Shown: piece after piece, positions 31,673 through 42,124 of the stretch
Numbering within the stretch: position 1 is the stretch's first letter
How the letters are laid out: each line of letters starts with the position of its first letter
Assembly: GCA_000733355.1 (NCBI GenBank)
Contig: JNVV01000034.1
Location: 1 to 64,000, forward strand
Reading direction: 5' to 3'
From: Falciphora oryzae
Taxonomy: Eukaryota > Ascomycota > Sordariomycetes > Magnaporthales > Magnaporthaceae
DNA length: 64,000 nucleotides
The notes under the pieces: model-generated
The model's database searches: none
Seen by the model: the letters and a program-made list of their open reading frames with translations, nothing else
Told to the model about the DNA's origin: nothing
Position numbers and translations under genes: made by a program

Positions 31673-32740
31673 ATGAATAAGCAGTTCAGATCCGGCGCGT
31701 TGGCCGCGTGCGCCATTCTTGGGCTCGGGCTCCTCGTCATTCCCTGCAGCGCGGAGGGCGACCCCCAGACGGTGACCGGCAAGCTAGGCGACGCGGCCGT
31801 CATCACCAACAACCCGCCCGCGATGGCCGTGGCGCAGTGGAAGTCGAGCGATGAGAAGCCCTTCCACGGATCCGTCGTCGCTTTCAGCAGCCCCGACGGC
31901 ACGGGGGTCCTCTTCCAGGTGAACTTCAGGAATCTGCCCACAGACACGGGCGGTGAATACGGTCGGCGCTTGCTCCCAGGCTGGATTGGCAAGGTGGAAA
32001 CGAGCAAATTACTGACAACGGCCGCGCTACAGAGTATCATATCCACGACCAGCCAGTTCCTTCAGATGGCAACTGCAACGGCACGCTTGCCCATCTTGAC
32101 CCCTACGAGCGAGGCCAGGAGATCCCTTGCGACAAAGACAAGCCCGAGACGTGTCAAGTCGGCGACCTGTCAGGGAAGCATGGCAAAGCTGAGGCGCCCA
32201 ACCTCGAGTTCAAGAGGTGGGCGAACCCATTTTTCACTAGACCTTGCTCCTTCGCTACCACCGCGGAGATGCGCCCGGATTCCTGCTATGCACACAGGAT
32301 GCTTCACACCGGCTAACCTGTTTTTTTCCCGTTTCCTCCGGCGCAGGTATCGCGAAGTATATGCCTCGTTGGCGCCAGGCATCGGCGCCTTCTTTGGGAA
32401 CCGAAGCGCCGTGATCCACTTTGCAAACTCGACCAGGTTCGCGTGCGCAAACTTTAGCAGCAAAGGCTTCAGCCTGGACGAGACGGGCGTGGATGGCCCC
32501 AGGTTCGAGGGCTGGGGCCCGTGGATGTGGGGAGGCGCCGCGGGCCCTGGCTCTGGCCCCGGCAGACCGCCGTGGGCCGGAGGGGGTGGCGGCGGTTCCG
32601 GGTGGGGTGGCCACGGAGGTGGTGGCTGGGGTCCGCCAGGCGGCGGCGGCAGCGGATGGGGAGGGCCGGGGTCGAGATCGCAACCGCCGAATGGGAGGCC
32701 CTGGTATAGGTCATTGAGAGTGCCAAGGATTCGGCGGTAA
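31673..32740 (+). CDS. Secreted Cu-only superoxide dismutase-like protein
   Basis: Three exons: 31673-31952, 32033-32216, 32347-32740. The introns are 80 bp (GTGAAT...CTACAG, branch ACTGAC) and 130 bp (GTGGGC...GCGCAG). They restore one frame of about 285 residues. A signal peptide (ACAILGLGLLVIPCSA) starts the protein. The core reads FRNLPTDTG-EYHIHDQPVP, then DGNCNGTLAHLDPYERG, CQVGDLSGKHGK and FFGNRSAVIHFANSTRFACA, the pattern of fungal Cu-only SODs of the SOD5 type, with Cu ligands in HIH, KHG and VIHF. These enzymes dismutate extracellular superoxide. The C-terminus is unusual: a Gly/Trp/Pro-rich low-complexity tail of about 80 residues with a basic end and no hydrophobic GPI signal. It could be wall-bound or simply secreted, unless a further intron is missed. 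Confidence 0.85.
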   Translation: MNKQFRSGALAACAILGLGLLVIPCSAEGDPQTVTGKLGDAAVITNNPPAMAVAQWKSSDEKPFHGSVVAFSSPDGTGVLFQVNFRNLPTDTGGEYGRRLLPGWIGKVETSKLLTTAALQSIISTTSQFLQMATATARLPILTPTSEARRSLATKTSPRRVKSATCQGSMAKLRRPTSSSRGGRTHFSLDLAPSLPPRRCARIPAMHTGCFTPANLFFSRFLRRRYREVYASLAPGIGAFFGNRSAVIHFANSTRFACANFSSKGFSLDETGVDGPRFEGWGPWMWGGAAGPGSGPGRPPWAGGGGGGSGWGGHGGGGWGPPGGGGSGWGGPGSRSQPPNGRPWYRSLRVPRIRR

Positions 32741-34868
32741 GGACGGGAACGGGTAGGGTAATTAATTACATGAGTGAGGGTAGCGAACAGCATTTATGAC
32801 ATGTGCTGTGTCTCGTGTACTGTAGAATGTACGAAACGAACCATTTCTGCAAGGCGAGGCATGCATCTACCGCTGTGAAACAATTGGATTGCTGTTGCGC
32901 GATGTTTAACGGTCTCACGATACCAACCTAGGTAGCACATGAAGGTTGTGATTGCGGCCTCGGTCGTGCGGGGGTTGGATGGGTGCTGGCGTCGTCATGA
33001 AAGATGAATTGCAGGGAGACAGGCCTGGGAGGTGGCAATTGACGGTTGTTTGTTGGTCGGGAAGGAGCGAAGACAATCAAGCGCGAAGTCGGAAGGAGAC
33101 CCGAGGCTGCCATCCAGGGCATCACTCCGTTCCTTACTTTGCTTTCTCGTCGGTGCGGAGACACCGGCCGCCACCCGCCGTGCTGCGAACGCCAGGCCTG
33201 TGCCTGGCTTGCGTGGTACCATGTAGCACTACAGGCGCGGTTTTTGTGCTTCGTGAGTGACATGAAGACAGTGGTTGCTTGGCTTGCGCTTGGTAGGAGG
33301 CATCCAGGAGTTTTGGCCCAAGGAAAATTCGGCAGGCGCCCAATGTCCAACGTCGTCATTGGAGTGGGGTCCACCCATGCAGGAGCCAACAGCCCGCCTA
33401 GACGGATATTTGACGGTGCCAGTCCAACACGTGCATGGCGAACCAATCCGGGATTGTCAGGCGACTGGCCTGTCCACCTGCTCCTGTTGATGCTTGAGCC
33501 GACAGTTCTCACTTGAGCCCTTCTGCGCCAAGCTTCAAGGCCTCTCACGGCGATTCATTGCGACGGGCGTTACTGAGGCTGGCAAAACCCCCGCAATTTG
33601 TTGTTGGCCGCAATGGCAGGTGGGCTGCTGACGGGGGCCCCACAGCGACTGCAGAACATGAACCACGTCGCGTCGTCCCTCGACCCCTCGAAAATTGGTC
33701 GGGGACTTGCGACGTGAGGGAGGCATGAAGGGTTTTCTGGAAGGGTCATTGAAAGTCGCCCACATGCCCATAGCGGTTAGCTTACCGCGGCAAGAAAACT
33801 CAAACCGTTGCGATTTCTTGACCGCCTGCGGCAATTATTCCCGGCACCAATTGCTCAGCTCACTCGCGTTTGGCGCCAATCAGAGGCCGCCGCCAGCTGC
33901 TTCCTTCCTTCTTGGGCTGATTACCCAGCGATGACTTGGCAGGGATCTGCCAGTGATCGCAGCAAGGGATCGAATCCACCACAAAACTGGTTAGGACCAT
34001 CGTCAGCCAGCGCTACCTCACCCGGTCTTGCAGTTGCTGTGGTTTGACATCAACGGTTCATGTGTGTTCACGTGGTAAAGCGCGTGGGCGGCACAACACG
34101 CTGGGCTCGTATGTGTAGTATCCAGCTGCCGTTTTCAGGCGGGCGGGCTCGCTCACAGCCCGAAAAGCCCCCAGCTCGAGAAGCAAGCAATTTATCTCGC
34201 AGATCCAAGTTCTTGGGAACCAACACCGATGCTGCGCGCCTTTGGTGGTGGGGTCTTCGGGGAGCGTCTGGCCATTGTAATTCGCCGCGCGCTGCCAATC
34301 CTGACCCAAGCGATGCGCGCCACTTTTCTCTCATTCGCACCCCGCCCGCCACCTCGGCCGGCCGAGACATGGGCAAACAGAATCCAGAGACTGTGATTAG
34401 CCGTTTTACGGGATGCGCTGGTCGCCCCATCCGTCCCATCCGTCCAGCTCCCTCGCTTTAAACCAGGCGCTGCTGGGGCGGGCGGGTCCTGGTCGGAACA
34501 CCAGGCGATTTGTTGACGGGATGGAAGCTATCAGACATGGCTGTTGATTCCATCCGAGGCCAGCCACTGCAGGAAGCCGCGTGCTGGGGGCCTTCCACCG
34601 CTCCCTGCCCCTGGCCATTGACAACGCACTCAGTTGGCCTACTCGCCGTCTGTCCGTTCCACCGCATCGATCCATCAGGGATAAGAACGAAGAGGGAAAA
34701 AAAAAAAGCTATAAAGCGCCCGTGACACCTTCGATCTGCGCAACCACACGCTGACCAGATCAACCAACCGTTAACCGTCCCGACCAAGCCACGGTCCAGG
34801 GTTCTTTTTGCCGCCGCCATCTTCCCCAACGTCGGCGATAGAGCCTACCACTCTCCTCGTCCTCAACA
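32741..34868. other. Intergenic, no gene recognised
   Basis: About 2.1 kb between two plus-strand genes for secreted proteins. Several overlapping frames (for example 32928-33548 minus, 34060-34461 plus) show no domains and mutually shadow each other. The last 300 bases hold the promoter of the next gene. Confidence 0.45.
34710..34716 (+). promoter_or_regulatory. TATA-like box ahead of the secreted protein gene
   Basis: TATAAAG preceded by an 11-A run, about 153 bp before the ATG at 34869. Confidence 0.35.
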
Positions 34869-35693
34869 ATGGTCCGCCTTGTCACTCTCATGTCCGCCGT
34901 CGCCCTCGTCGCCGGCACCGCCAGCGCGGCCTACGGCGGCGTGGTTCAGGACGTCAGCGGCTTCACCTACGTGACCTCGGGCCCCTCCAAGGAGGGCAAC
35001 ATCCGGGACTACTGGTACCCAACCTCGCAGGCCGCCCTCAGCAAGCTCAAGGCCCTACTGGGCCCGGACCGGCTCAAGGAGCTGCTCGCGCCCGAGATCG
35101 CGAAGGGCGACGACTTCTGGCGCGACATCGTCGCCCGCTCCACCGGCGCCAGCTGGAAGGCCGCCGAGGGCCGCACGCTGGCCTTCCTGCCCAACGTGAC
35201 GGCCAACGACTTCAGGCGCTGGTTCAGCAGCCCGCTCGCCGACGCGGCCAACAACGACGCCAACGCCGAGCACTACCTCAAGCAGACGGCCGCCGACCCG
35301 GCCTCGGGCATGCTGCGCTCCGAGATCGTCGAGGGCTGGGGCGGCGTCACCACCCACTTCACTATCCCCAACTTCGCCGCCGCCGACCGCGCCCGCCACC
35401 CCATGCTGCGCGAGCTGCCAAACTTCCCCATCCAGTTCGCCGGCGACAAGACCCTCCTCGACGGCACCGTCTTCGGCGTCCTGCACATCGCCGTCCGCGA
35501 CGTCAAGCCCGCCGAGTACCCGGACTACGGCGGCGCAAAGGGCATCGAGGTCTATGCCGCCGTCTGGTATGGCGACGCCTCCGAGGACGAGCACCTCGAG
35601 ACGGAGCGCCAGCACATGATCATTGAGGAGATCAACCTCTCCCTGCAGTGCCAGAAGGACATTGTCTCTGGTCGCCTGCCACCGGCCGCCTAA
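34869..35693 (+). CDS. Secreted protein of unknown function
   Basis: Single exon, 274 residues. The start MVRLVTLMSAVALVAGTASA is a clear signal peptide with an A-x-A cleavage site. The mature part is Ala/Asp/Glu-rich and soluble, with SGFTYVTSGPSKEGNIRDYW, FLPNVTANDFRRWFSSP, VEGWGGVTTHFTIPNF, AVWYGDASEDEHLE and a final LSLQCQKDI region. One N-glycosylation sequon (NVT) is seen. There is only a single Cys near the end, so it is not a Cys-rich effector type. The codon bias strongly favours C/G in third positions, as in well-expressed fungal genes. I do not recognise the family. An overlapping 272-codon Arg-rich frame is a shadow. Confidence 0.8.
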   Translation: MVRLVTLMSAVALVAGTASAAYGGVVQDVSGFTYVTSGPSKEGNIRDYWYPTSQAALSKLKALLGPDRLKELLAPEIAKGDDFWRDIVARSTGASWKAAEGRTLAFLPNVTANDFRRWFSSPLADAANNDANAEHYLKQTAADPASGMLRSEIVEGWGGVTTHFTIPNFAAADRARHPMLRELPNFPIQFAGDKTLLDGTVFGVLHIAVRDVKPAEYPDYGGAKGIEVYAAVWYGDASEDEHLETERQHMIIEEINLSLQCQKDIVSGRLPPAA

Positions 35694-37486
35694 TCGACTC
35701 ATGCGTATCTTCATATCTATTTTCCTTTTCTCTTATTTCACGATTTTCTTTCCTCTCTGGGTCGGCCGTCATGATTGTTCCGAGGCATTTGGGCGGTCGC
35801 AGTTGGCTTCTTGGAACGGCGGTCAAGGTCAACGGTCTAAGACGGTTGAGAGCCAGGTCATTGTCGGTAGATCGGACGTGCATATACGGAAGGCATTATA
35901 AACGGAGGAGTTGCTTGGACAGCATGAGGCAATCACGATAATTAGATAATGGACCCCTAGATAATACACCGATTTCTGGACGTGGATACACATGGATACG
36001 GTGAAATGTGACCACTGTCTGTCTCTCTCGGCGCCGTGATTAGTTAAGTTCAATCATAGCCGCGACTTGGCCGTCTTTAACTGGAATAATGAGTGAGAGG
36101 AAGTCTGGGAACGCTTCATGAGGCTCTGTCGTGTTTACTCACGGGCGTACATTTCGTTGGAGCAACTATGGCTGACCTGCAAGAGACTGTCCAGTCAGCG
36201 TTCCACCGGATGTTATAGTTATTGTTCTTCCACATGGCAGGCTGGGCGGCAGACTCGCTGGTCTCTTCGTTCTTCGGCTGATAGGCTAGGTGATTTAGCA
36301 TATTGATCACAACATGGACGGGATGTAATAGGGACTAACTAGCCATCGAGGCCAAAAGCTTTGCTACTCGCGATGAGTGAGCCGCCCAAGAAGTCCGCTA
36401 GCCAGGTCGTATCAGCTTCAAGATTGCCGGCAAGGACGGCCGGAGAGAGGGCGAGAAGCGTGCCGTCTGCTTTTCTGCATAAGTTCCTGAATGGATCTAG
36501 TGACTGGGTCTATTTACTTGGGATGTGTTTGTTTCAAAGTGTTTGTTTTGTTTGCAACTGTGTTCCTTTGTTTGTTTTCTTGGACTTGAAGCGCTTCATA
36601 GAAGGAAGGATATAGACGGGAAAGCGATGTCTTATGTTTTTCTTTTTCTTCTCTCTTTTGACTTGTAGCTAGCTTGTATCATACCCGCCATATCAACTTG
36701 TATTGAACTGACGATGAGACTCGCTAAGAATTCAGCCCGGGCGGTTTTTGTGCCCATGGATGGAAATGCACCTATCCGCGGTTGCGAACCTTGCGCAGTG
36801 CGGCGGTAAGACAAGCAACGCCGCATGAACATTATGCAAAAACAGTGAAGGACACAGATACCACTGATCCTGTGCTCTTTGCCTCTCTTTAGAAAATCAA
36901 CTCGGCCTAATGAGGGTCCTCGTCCCATCACTGGTGAGTTGCAACTCGTACCTTCCAAGCTAGGGTCAACGGCTCAGACTCGAATGACGCAAAAATGAGA
37001 GTGGGCAGGTGGGTGAGTTCAGGCGCAACGGTCGTGGCGTCATAGCTTATAGATCATTTGGTTTCTGGGCTCCTTCGTCGTTCTTGTTGCGCTGGGGTTG
37101 GTGGGATTGCTTCACAGAAAGGCCAGGAAAAATTACGTCAACCTCACTACAGCCCTCGTCGCCGCGGGCGTGTCCGGGTTGATGCTCTCTGGGGGAGGGG
37201 ATTGTGGGTACCACCTTGATAGCCTTGCCATCCCCGTGCCTGTAGGGCCACGGTCAGCGCAGGGTCGTGACTGGCATGGGCTAGAAGAGGATGAATGGCT
37301 GTGCAGCTCGTTGTTGGACAGTGTTGAAGGCGTTGCTGCCGCCCCGCTACTATCTGTTTTAATTTAGCAGCATTAGAAGCGCATCTGCGTGGTGACGGCT
37401 GACGAGCGCGCGATGGTGGTAACCCGGCCGGCGCTCGTCACGGTGGTGCATAGCGTGGAGGGTGTGACTCAATGTTGGGGTAGTTA
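35694..37486. other. Intergenic, no gene recognised
   Basis: About 1.8 kb up to the pogo transposon. A small frame at 36373-36615 (MSEPPKKSASQVV...) has no recognisable features. TA at 37485-37486 is the target of the transposon. Confidence 0.45.
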
Positions 37487-39377
37487 AGTCAGTGCACCCC
37501 CTGTCCGGCACCCCCCCTGTCCGGCACCTCCACCGGGATCCGATCAACACCAAACCTAGCGCATTCAACTGCAAATTTCTACCTCTATTTAACTAACCTC
37601 GATACAACTGTATATAGATTCCTGGTCAGAATTTTCCGCGCTTTCTGATGATATATCGCTTGCCTCCTCAACTTGCCCCCGTACCTTTGCAATACGCCGG
37701 ATATCCACAAAGGTCTCGTTGGGATCCGGGGCTACCCTCCTTTTTTTGCGAGGCCGTTGTGCCTCCAATTCGGCCTCCAGCTGCCTAATTTTTTGCAGGG
37801 CCTCAGCTACTTCGAATTCACGCGCCTCGTAGCCTTTTTGGAGCTTCCGGAAGAAAAGTCGGGCCGTGGGGCTTGCCGGAAGCCGGCCCTTAAAGGCGCT
37901 GATTTGGGAGGCAAACTCTCGACTTTGTTTGGGAGTTTCCCAAGGCATCCGGGACTGCAGTAAAGGGACCGTTGAACGTTGTTTGGCCCTGTTATCCTTT
38001 GCAGATTGTTGAATTTGGGCTCGTCGGTCGTCTTGTTGGGAGTTTTCGAGTATAAATCGGTTCGATAGGGGTTTTCGGATATTTCGGGGCCAAAGGCCCG
38101 ATGCCCGCCACCCCGATTTGATTATAAAAGGGGTAAGGGCTTGCGATCTTGCAGAGGCATAGGCTTGTAGGAAATGCCTTTTTCCGACCACAGTTGAGCA
38201 GGTAAATAAAGCTTGGGAGCCGGTTATTTTGCGGTAGGCGTGTTTGAGAGGGCTAAACACGGATAGGCCCAAAGGCTGCAAAACGTGCGAGGAATGGGGG
38301 GGTAAATAAAGAAGATAAACGTTATTCCGAAGGCAAAGATACATAAATTCTTTGGTTATATGGGATCCGTGGCCATCTAATATCAAAAGCCGGCGTTCAG
38401 GGGTAGGGGGTTGGGTGCGAGGGAGAAAGACCTTTTGCAGCCATTCGACGGCCGTGCGATCCGTAGTCCACCCGCTATTCGTTGCAGTGAATTCCCAGCC
38501 TTTGAATTGGCTTAAATCTTCCGGAAACCACTGCTCCTGTACGTATTTTCCTTTGAAAATAATGAGGGGAGGAAGCGAAACCCCAGTGGCCGAGATGCAC
38601 TCGATAAACGAGGTCCAAGTGCGCGTGCCGGGCTCTTTTCTTTGCAAAAGCCGGGCTTCCGCGAGGCCTAAAACGAGTCCGTTACCCGTTTTGCCCTCTT
38701 GGAGGCCCCCTTCGTCGGCGTTGTACGTATTTTCCGGCTTGATCCCGGCCACCTCCGGGACCTCGAGGCGTTGCCACCACTGCTTTATTACTTCCGTAGT
38801 AGCCCCTTTAAGACGGGCCGACTCTATGCGCCGGCCCCTTCCGACCCGGATCTCTGGATATCGGCCTAAAAAGCCACGAATCCAATGCTTCCCGAGGGGC
38901 TGGGAGGCGCCCCCTTGCCGGAGGATCTCTTGTGCAAAAAACCGGACTTCTGCATGCGTTGGCGGGAGCCCTAGGGAAGCCTGTAATAGGATCCAATCGG
39001 CTAGGCGCTTCTCCTGCTCCGGGGCTATCCGCTGATAGGGCTCTTGTGACTGCCGGATAGGTAGGGCGCCCTTGAGACGGTCTTGTAGGGTCGACCTTGG
39101 TACCCCCCAAAGTCGGGCGGCCCTCGCAATTGGGACCTTGGCCTGTACGGCTGCAACGGCCTGTTCGACGTCTTCTTCGGTATACTGTTTCTCTGGCATC
39201 CCAGCGTTCGAATGCAGCAAAAAGTAAGGAAAACGGATCAAAATTGATGGAATCCCGTAGAATTGAAGTACGCGCGACGATTTAAGGTTGTGGGCCCGTG
39301 ATGGTGCCGGACAGGGGGGGTGCCGGACAGGGGGGGTGCCGGACAGGGGGGGGTGCCGGACAGGGGGTGCACTGACT
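37487..39377 (-). mobile_element. Pogo/Fot1 DNA transposon, structurally complete
   Basis: 1891 bp flanked by TA (37485-37486 and 39378-39379). Terminal repeats are AGTCAGTGCACCCCC at the left and its complement at the right. Inside each end lie tandem copies of GGTGCCGGACAGGGGGG-type units: about four at the right (39304-39367) and two at the left (37495-37529). It encodes one transposase on the minus strand, and its right end is only about 35 bp from a possible gene remnant at 39413. Confidence 0.9.
37589..39199 (-). CDS. Pogo/Fot1-type transposase, open frame
   Basis: 536 residues from the ATG at 39199 (the frame is open further upstream, but only through a non-ATG codon). N-terminal psq-type HTH (LWGVPRSTLQDRL) and CENP-B/Tc5-type HTH (LGKHWIRGFLGRYPEIRV) bind the ends. 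The DDE_1 catalytic domain has NTYNADEGG (first Asp), LLILDGHGSHITKEF (second Asp) and HSSHVLQPLGLSVFSPLK, where the third catalytic Asp of the usual LQPLD is Gly (GGC). A coiled-coil-like C-terminal region (EALQKIRQLEAELEAQ), a basic KKRR stretch and an acidic Ser-rich tail follow. No stop codons, so it is recent, yet probably catalytically dead. Confidence 0.9.
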   Translation of the reverse strand: MPEKQYTEEDVEQAVAAVQAKVPIARAARLWGVPRSTLQDRLKGALPIRQSQEPYQRIAPEQEKRLADWILLQASLGLPPTHAEVRFFAQEILRQGGASQPLGKHWIRGFLGRYPEIRVGRGRRIESARLKGATTEVIKQWWQRLEVPEVAGIKPENTYNADEGGLQEGKTGNGLVLGLAEARLLQRKEPGTRTWTSFIECISATGVSLPPLIIFKGKYVQEQWFPEDLSQFKGWEFTATNSGWTTDRTAVEWLQKVFLPRTQPPTPERRLLILDGHGSHITKEFMYLCLRNNVYLLYLPPHSSHVLQPLGLSVFSPLKHAYRKITGSQALFTCSTVVGKRHFLQAYASARSQALTPFIIKSGWRASGLWPRNIRKPLSNRFILENSQQDDRRAQIQQSAKDNRAKQRSTVPLLQSRMPWETPKQSREFASQISAFKGRLPASPTARLFFRKLQKGYEAREFEVAEALQKIRQLEAELEAQRPRKKRRVAPDPNETFVDIRRIAKVRGQVEEASDISSESAENSDQESIYSCIEVS

Positions 39378-39379
39378 TA

Positions 39380-41254
39380 AGGGCCGATATGCCTTTGTCA
39401 TCCCCAAGGATCATTTACTTTGCGCATATGGCGGTGGTGTGCTTGGGATCGACCAGGATCCGCGAGGTCGTTGGGCCGCGGTCGATGGAGGTTGGATAAT
39501 GCATCTCGACATCAGAGACGGTGCCGTCGTAGCCAGGCGGCAGCATCGCGCTGAGGCTGTTGGCATAGAAGTTTACGCGCCAGACTTTACGCAATGGGAC
39601 CACGGCTCGCCTAAAATCCTCCAATCGATGTGCGCCCGCGCTACGATGCTGTACGGCCGGGCGTGCACAAAGAGCGAGCGGCCTTGGCTATCATGCAGGG
39701 TGCGTTGCAACGCGGCCGTGTCGTCTGCAACACGGCCGACACTGGCCCCAAAGTCCACCGCCGGTCGCCCTTCGCACTGCGGTTTGGTATGCCAATATGA
39801 TGCGCCGTTGTCGTCCAGGAGATCCGGTTGATGGTGGAAAGTGTCAACATTGCGCCCCGTGGAGAGCTCGCAACCTTTCACCTGGTCCAGCGCACTGCGA
39901 CCGTGCCGGGGGCTTGGCGGGAAGTGACACCTCTCGCATCGGCCACGGCGTTGGAGACAGCATCGAACAGGACGCATGCTCCCGTTCCCCTCCTGGATTA
40001 AGTCTGTTGGTGCTCGTGCCGTTGCCTGAGCGCGTTTTGGCGGCAAGCAACCCACGAGCAGCAGATGGGTACACGGATGAAGACTGGATTGATCAGTCGC
40101 AGATCAAGCTTGTGCCGCGTCGCGTTGTTCGCGGCGCTCTGAAATGACTGCCAGGCGCGCGACATTGCGCCACTTGACCAACTGAGGGAGGCCCGAGGCA
40201 GAGGGCGCCGAGACGACGTCGGGCAACGAATGGATGGCGGCGGCGGCCCGTCGTTGCAACCATGGCCCCCATAACCCTTCAGATCGGTTGTAGGGCCGCT
40301 GTCGCCTCTGGCCGTCCTAGTCCGGTTGTCTGCATCTGAAGACGCTTCGTATGCATTTAGCGTGGAAGTTGCCTTACTTGGCAATGCCGTCCTACTTTGA
40401 GCGGCTCCATCTGAATGGGGGTGGGCTTGGCAAGCGCTTTTGCGGGCAAGATGTTGCTTTTTTTAATCGACGTCGAGTCGCTCACCTGTCTGATCTGCAT
40501 GCCAAATTCCAACCGAGCAAATCACGGCTGGAATTTCTTCTGTGCCTGGCCCACCACAACGGCGCAATGGACCCATCCGAGTCGGCTTGCCTGTGCCTGG
40601 AGCCAAGCCTCGATCAGGTTGCTTGCTGGAGGACCAGACCGGCGGTTGACAAGCAAATGGCCTGCTACGGTTACTTTAGGGTTATCTTGGCAGCACGCGC
40701 GAGGGTCTGACAATTATGCCGTTGCGGTCGACGTGAGAGGAGGTTAGGTATTGAGAGTGTTGCTCCTCCCGACTGGACTATCCGGGACATCGCGCCAGCG
40801 CTGGACGCGGGGGACCCTGGCGGTCCATAGGCCAAAAATATAGGTACCTAGACAAGCATTGAATCGGGCAGGGACTCGACGATGAGGAGCCTAGGTGCTT
40901 GATCGGATGATGCCGCTAGTTGAGGGTACCCACAAGTTAGGTAGGTGGAAGAGGAGGCCGAGGAGGAGGCGGACTTTGAGTAAGTCTCGTCACTTCAGCC
41001 TGGTCGACAAAGTGACGGGCGTTTCAACATCGGGGGCCAGGCAACGACCAAGAAACATCATGTCTCGCGAGGTGGGCGGCTTTCAAAAGTTGTTCTTGAG
41101 ACTCGTGCTCCAGTACATATGGCGAACCAAGGGGAGGGGGCGTTGTGGTGGAATACATGACATCTTTTTAAATATACCCCTCTCAGATTTCCCCCTCCTA
41201 CTAGTACTTACCCATGTGAACTCGCCGCTCCTTTTCCCACAAACACCACTCTGC
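39380..41254. other. Intergenic with a possible gene remnant
   Basis: About 1.9 kb. The first 680 bases contain a minus-strand coding-like remnant (separate entry). The rest, including the stretch downstream of the sulfotransferase-like gene, shows nothing recognisable. Confidence 0.4.
39415..40055 (-). pseudogene. Possible remnant of an unknown gene
   Basis: On the minus strand two overlapping frames read like one protein with a shift: DFGASVGRVADDTAALQRTL, FVHARPYSIVARAHIDWRIL, then VWRVNFYANSLSAMLPPGYD, VEMHYPTSIDRGPTTSRIL and VDPKHTTAICAK before a stop at 39415. The composition is protein-like and the frame change near 39615 is compatible with a small indel or an unseen intron. No family was recognised. 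It may be the 3' end of an older gene next to the transposon insertion. Confidence 0.3.
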
Positions 41255-42124
41255 CTACACAGCGTTCGGCGTGAGCCAAGAAGCAACACTGCCACAAACG
41301 TGGCTACTGCCCCCGACCGACCACCAAGCCAGTCCTGCAGCCGCAAGTCCGACGGCCCAAGGCAGGGCAACCTTCAGAGTCTCCCTCCCAACTTCAGCTA
41401 TCCGCTGAGCCGTCACCTCGTTGAGCGACGCCCTCTCGTTGACAAACGGGAACGGCTTGTCGGGGATGTCCTTGCCGAGGAACTGGCAGAGCGGCTCCCA
41501 GCCGCTGCCCAGCTCGTACTCGAGCAGCTGGCCCGGCGGCACGAGGCGGCGCACGTCGTCAAAGTATCGCAGCGCGACGGCGCGCGCCCTGGCCTCGGTC
41601 GGGCGCTGGCACGGCTCGCCGTAGAAGCCAAAGTGCAGCTTCTGCAGGCACCGCATGACGGGGCGGCCCAGGACGTGCGCCGTCAGGATGTGCAGTGTCG
41701 TGGCGCCGGGCTCTGCAAACGTCGGCTCGAGCAGCGCCGCGTCGAAGCTGGCCCACCACTTGCCCAGGTCGCGCTGCACCAGCACGACCTTCGCGTCCGG
41801 GTAGGCGCGGATCAGCTCGAGCGCGAACGGCGACGCCATGTCCGTCACGACCTCGAAGCCGCGGTCCGCCCAGAGCGCGTCCCAGTCAGCGCGCGTGTGT
41901 GGCGGGCGGGGCCGCGCGCCCGGGACGAACGGCCAGGTCGCCTCGGCCGCGCGCTCGAGGCCCTCCCAGTCCGTGTCGAACATGCCCTCGAGCAGGCCGT
42001 GGTGGACCGTGTAGCCCAGTTCCTGGTAGGCGAGCGCCATGGACTTGGTCCCCATGCGGAACAATGCCGCGTGGATGACTTTGAGCCCTTCCCCGGCTGG
42101 CGGAGCTTCCGGTGGCTTTAACAT
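41255..42124 (-). CDS. Sulfotransferase-like P-loop protein (Sulfotransfer_4), membrane-anchored
   Basis: 289 residues from the ATG at 42124 (MLKPPEAPPAGEG). KVIHAALFRMGTKSMALAYQ is the PAPS-binding P-loop variant of the Sulfotransfer_4 family, usually GLxRTGTxS, so the Thr-to-Met change is mild. LGYTVHHGLLEGM, THTRADWDALW-like HTRADWDALWADRG, DMASPFALELIRAYPDAKVV and VQRDLGKWWASFD follow as in fungal homologs. The C-terminus has one hydrophobic segment (LKVALPWAVGLAAAGLAWW), suggesting tail-anchoring in the ER or another membrane. Family substrates are mostly unknown. No intron is needed. The antisense 408-codon frame on the plus strand is a shadow of its GC-rich third positions. Confidence 0.85.
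   Translation of the reverse strand: MLKPPEAPPAGEGLKVIHAALFRMGTKSMALAYQELGYTVHHGLLEGMFDTDWEGLERAAEATWPFVPGARPRPPHTRADWDALWADRGFEVVTDMASPFALELIRAYPDAKVVLVQRDLGKWWASFDAALLEPTFAEPGATTLHILTAHVLGRPVMRCLQKLHFGFYGEPCQRPTEARARAVALRYFDDVRRLVPPGQLLEYELGSGWEPLCQFLGKDIPDKPFPFVNERASLNEVTAQRIAEVGRETLKVALPWAVGLAAAGLAWWSVGGSSHVCGSVASWLTPNAV

Noticed and set aside
32170..32793. Proline-rich frame antisense to the SOD-like gene
   Set aside because: Mirror of the Gly-rich tail; no independent support.
32928..33548. 206-codon minus-strand frame
   Set aside because: No motif, overlapping plus-strand frames of similar length; probably chance.
33955..33985. GGATCGAATCC-like sequence resembling a tRNA T-loop
   Set aside because: No acceptor stem, D-arm or anticodon arm could be fitted around it.
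34808..35626. 272-codon Arg/Pro/His-rich frame overlapping the secreted protein gene
   Set aside because: Shadow frame of the 34869-35693 gene, which has a signal peptide and normal composition.
40895..42121. 408-codon open frame on the plus strand
   Set aside because: Antisense to the Sulfotransfer_4 gene and without protein-like motifs.
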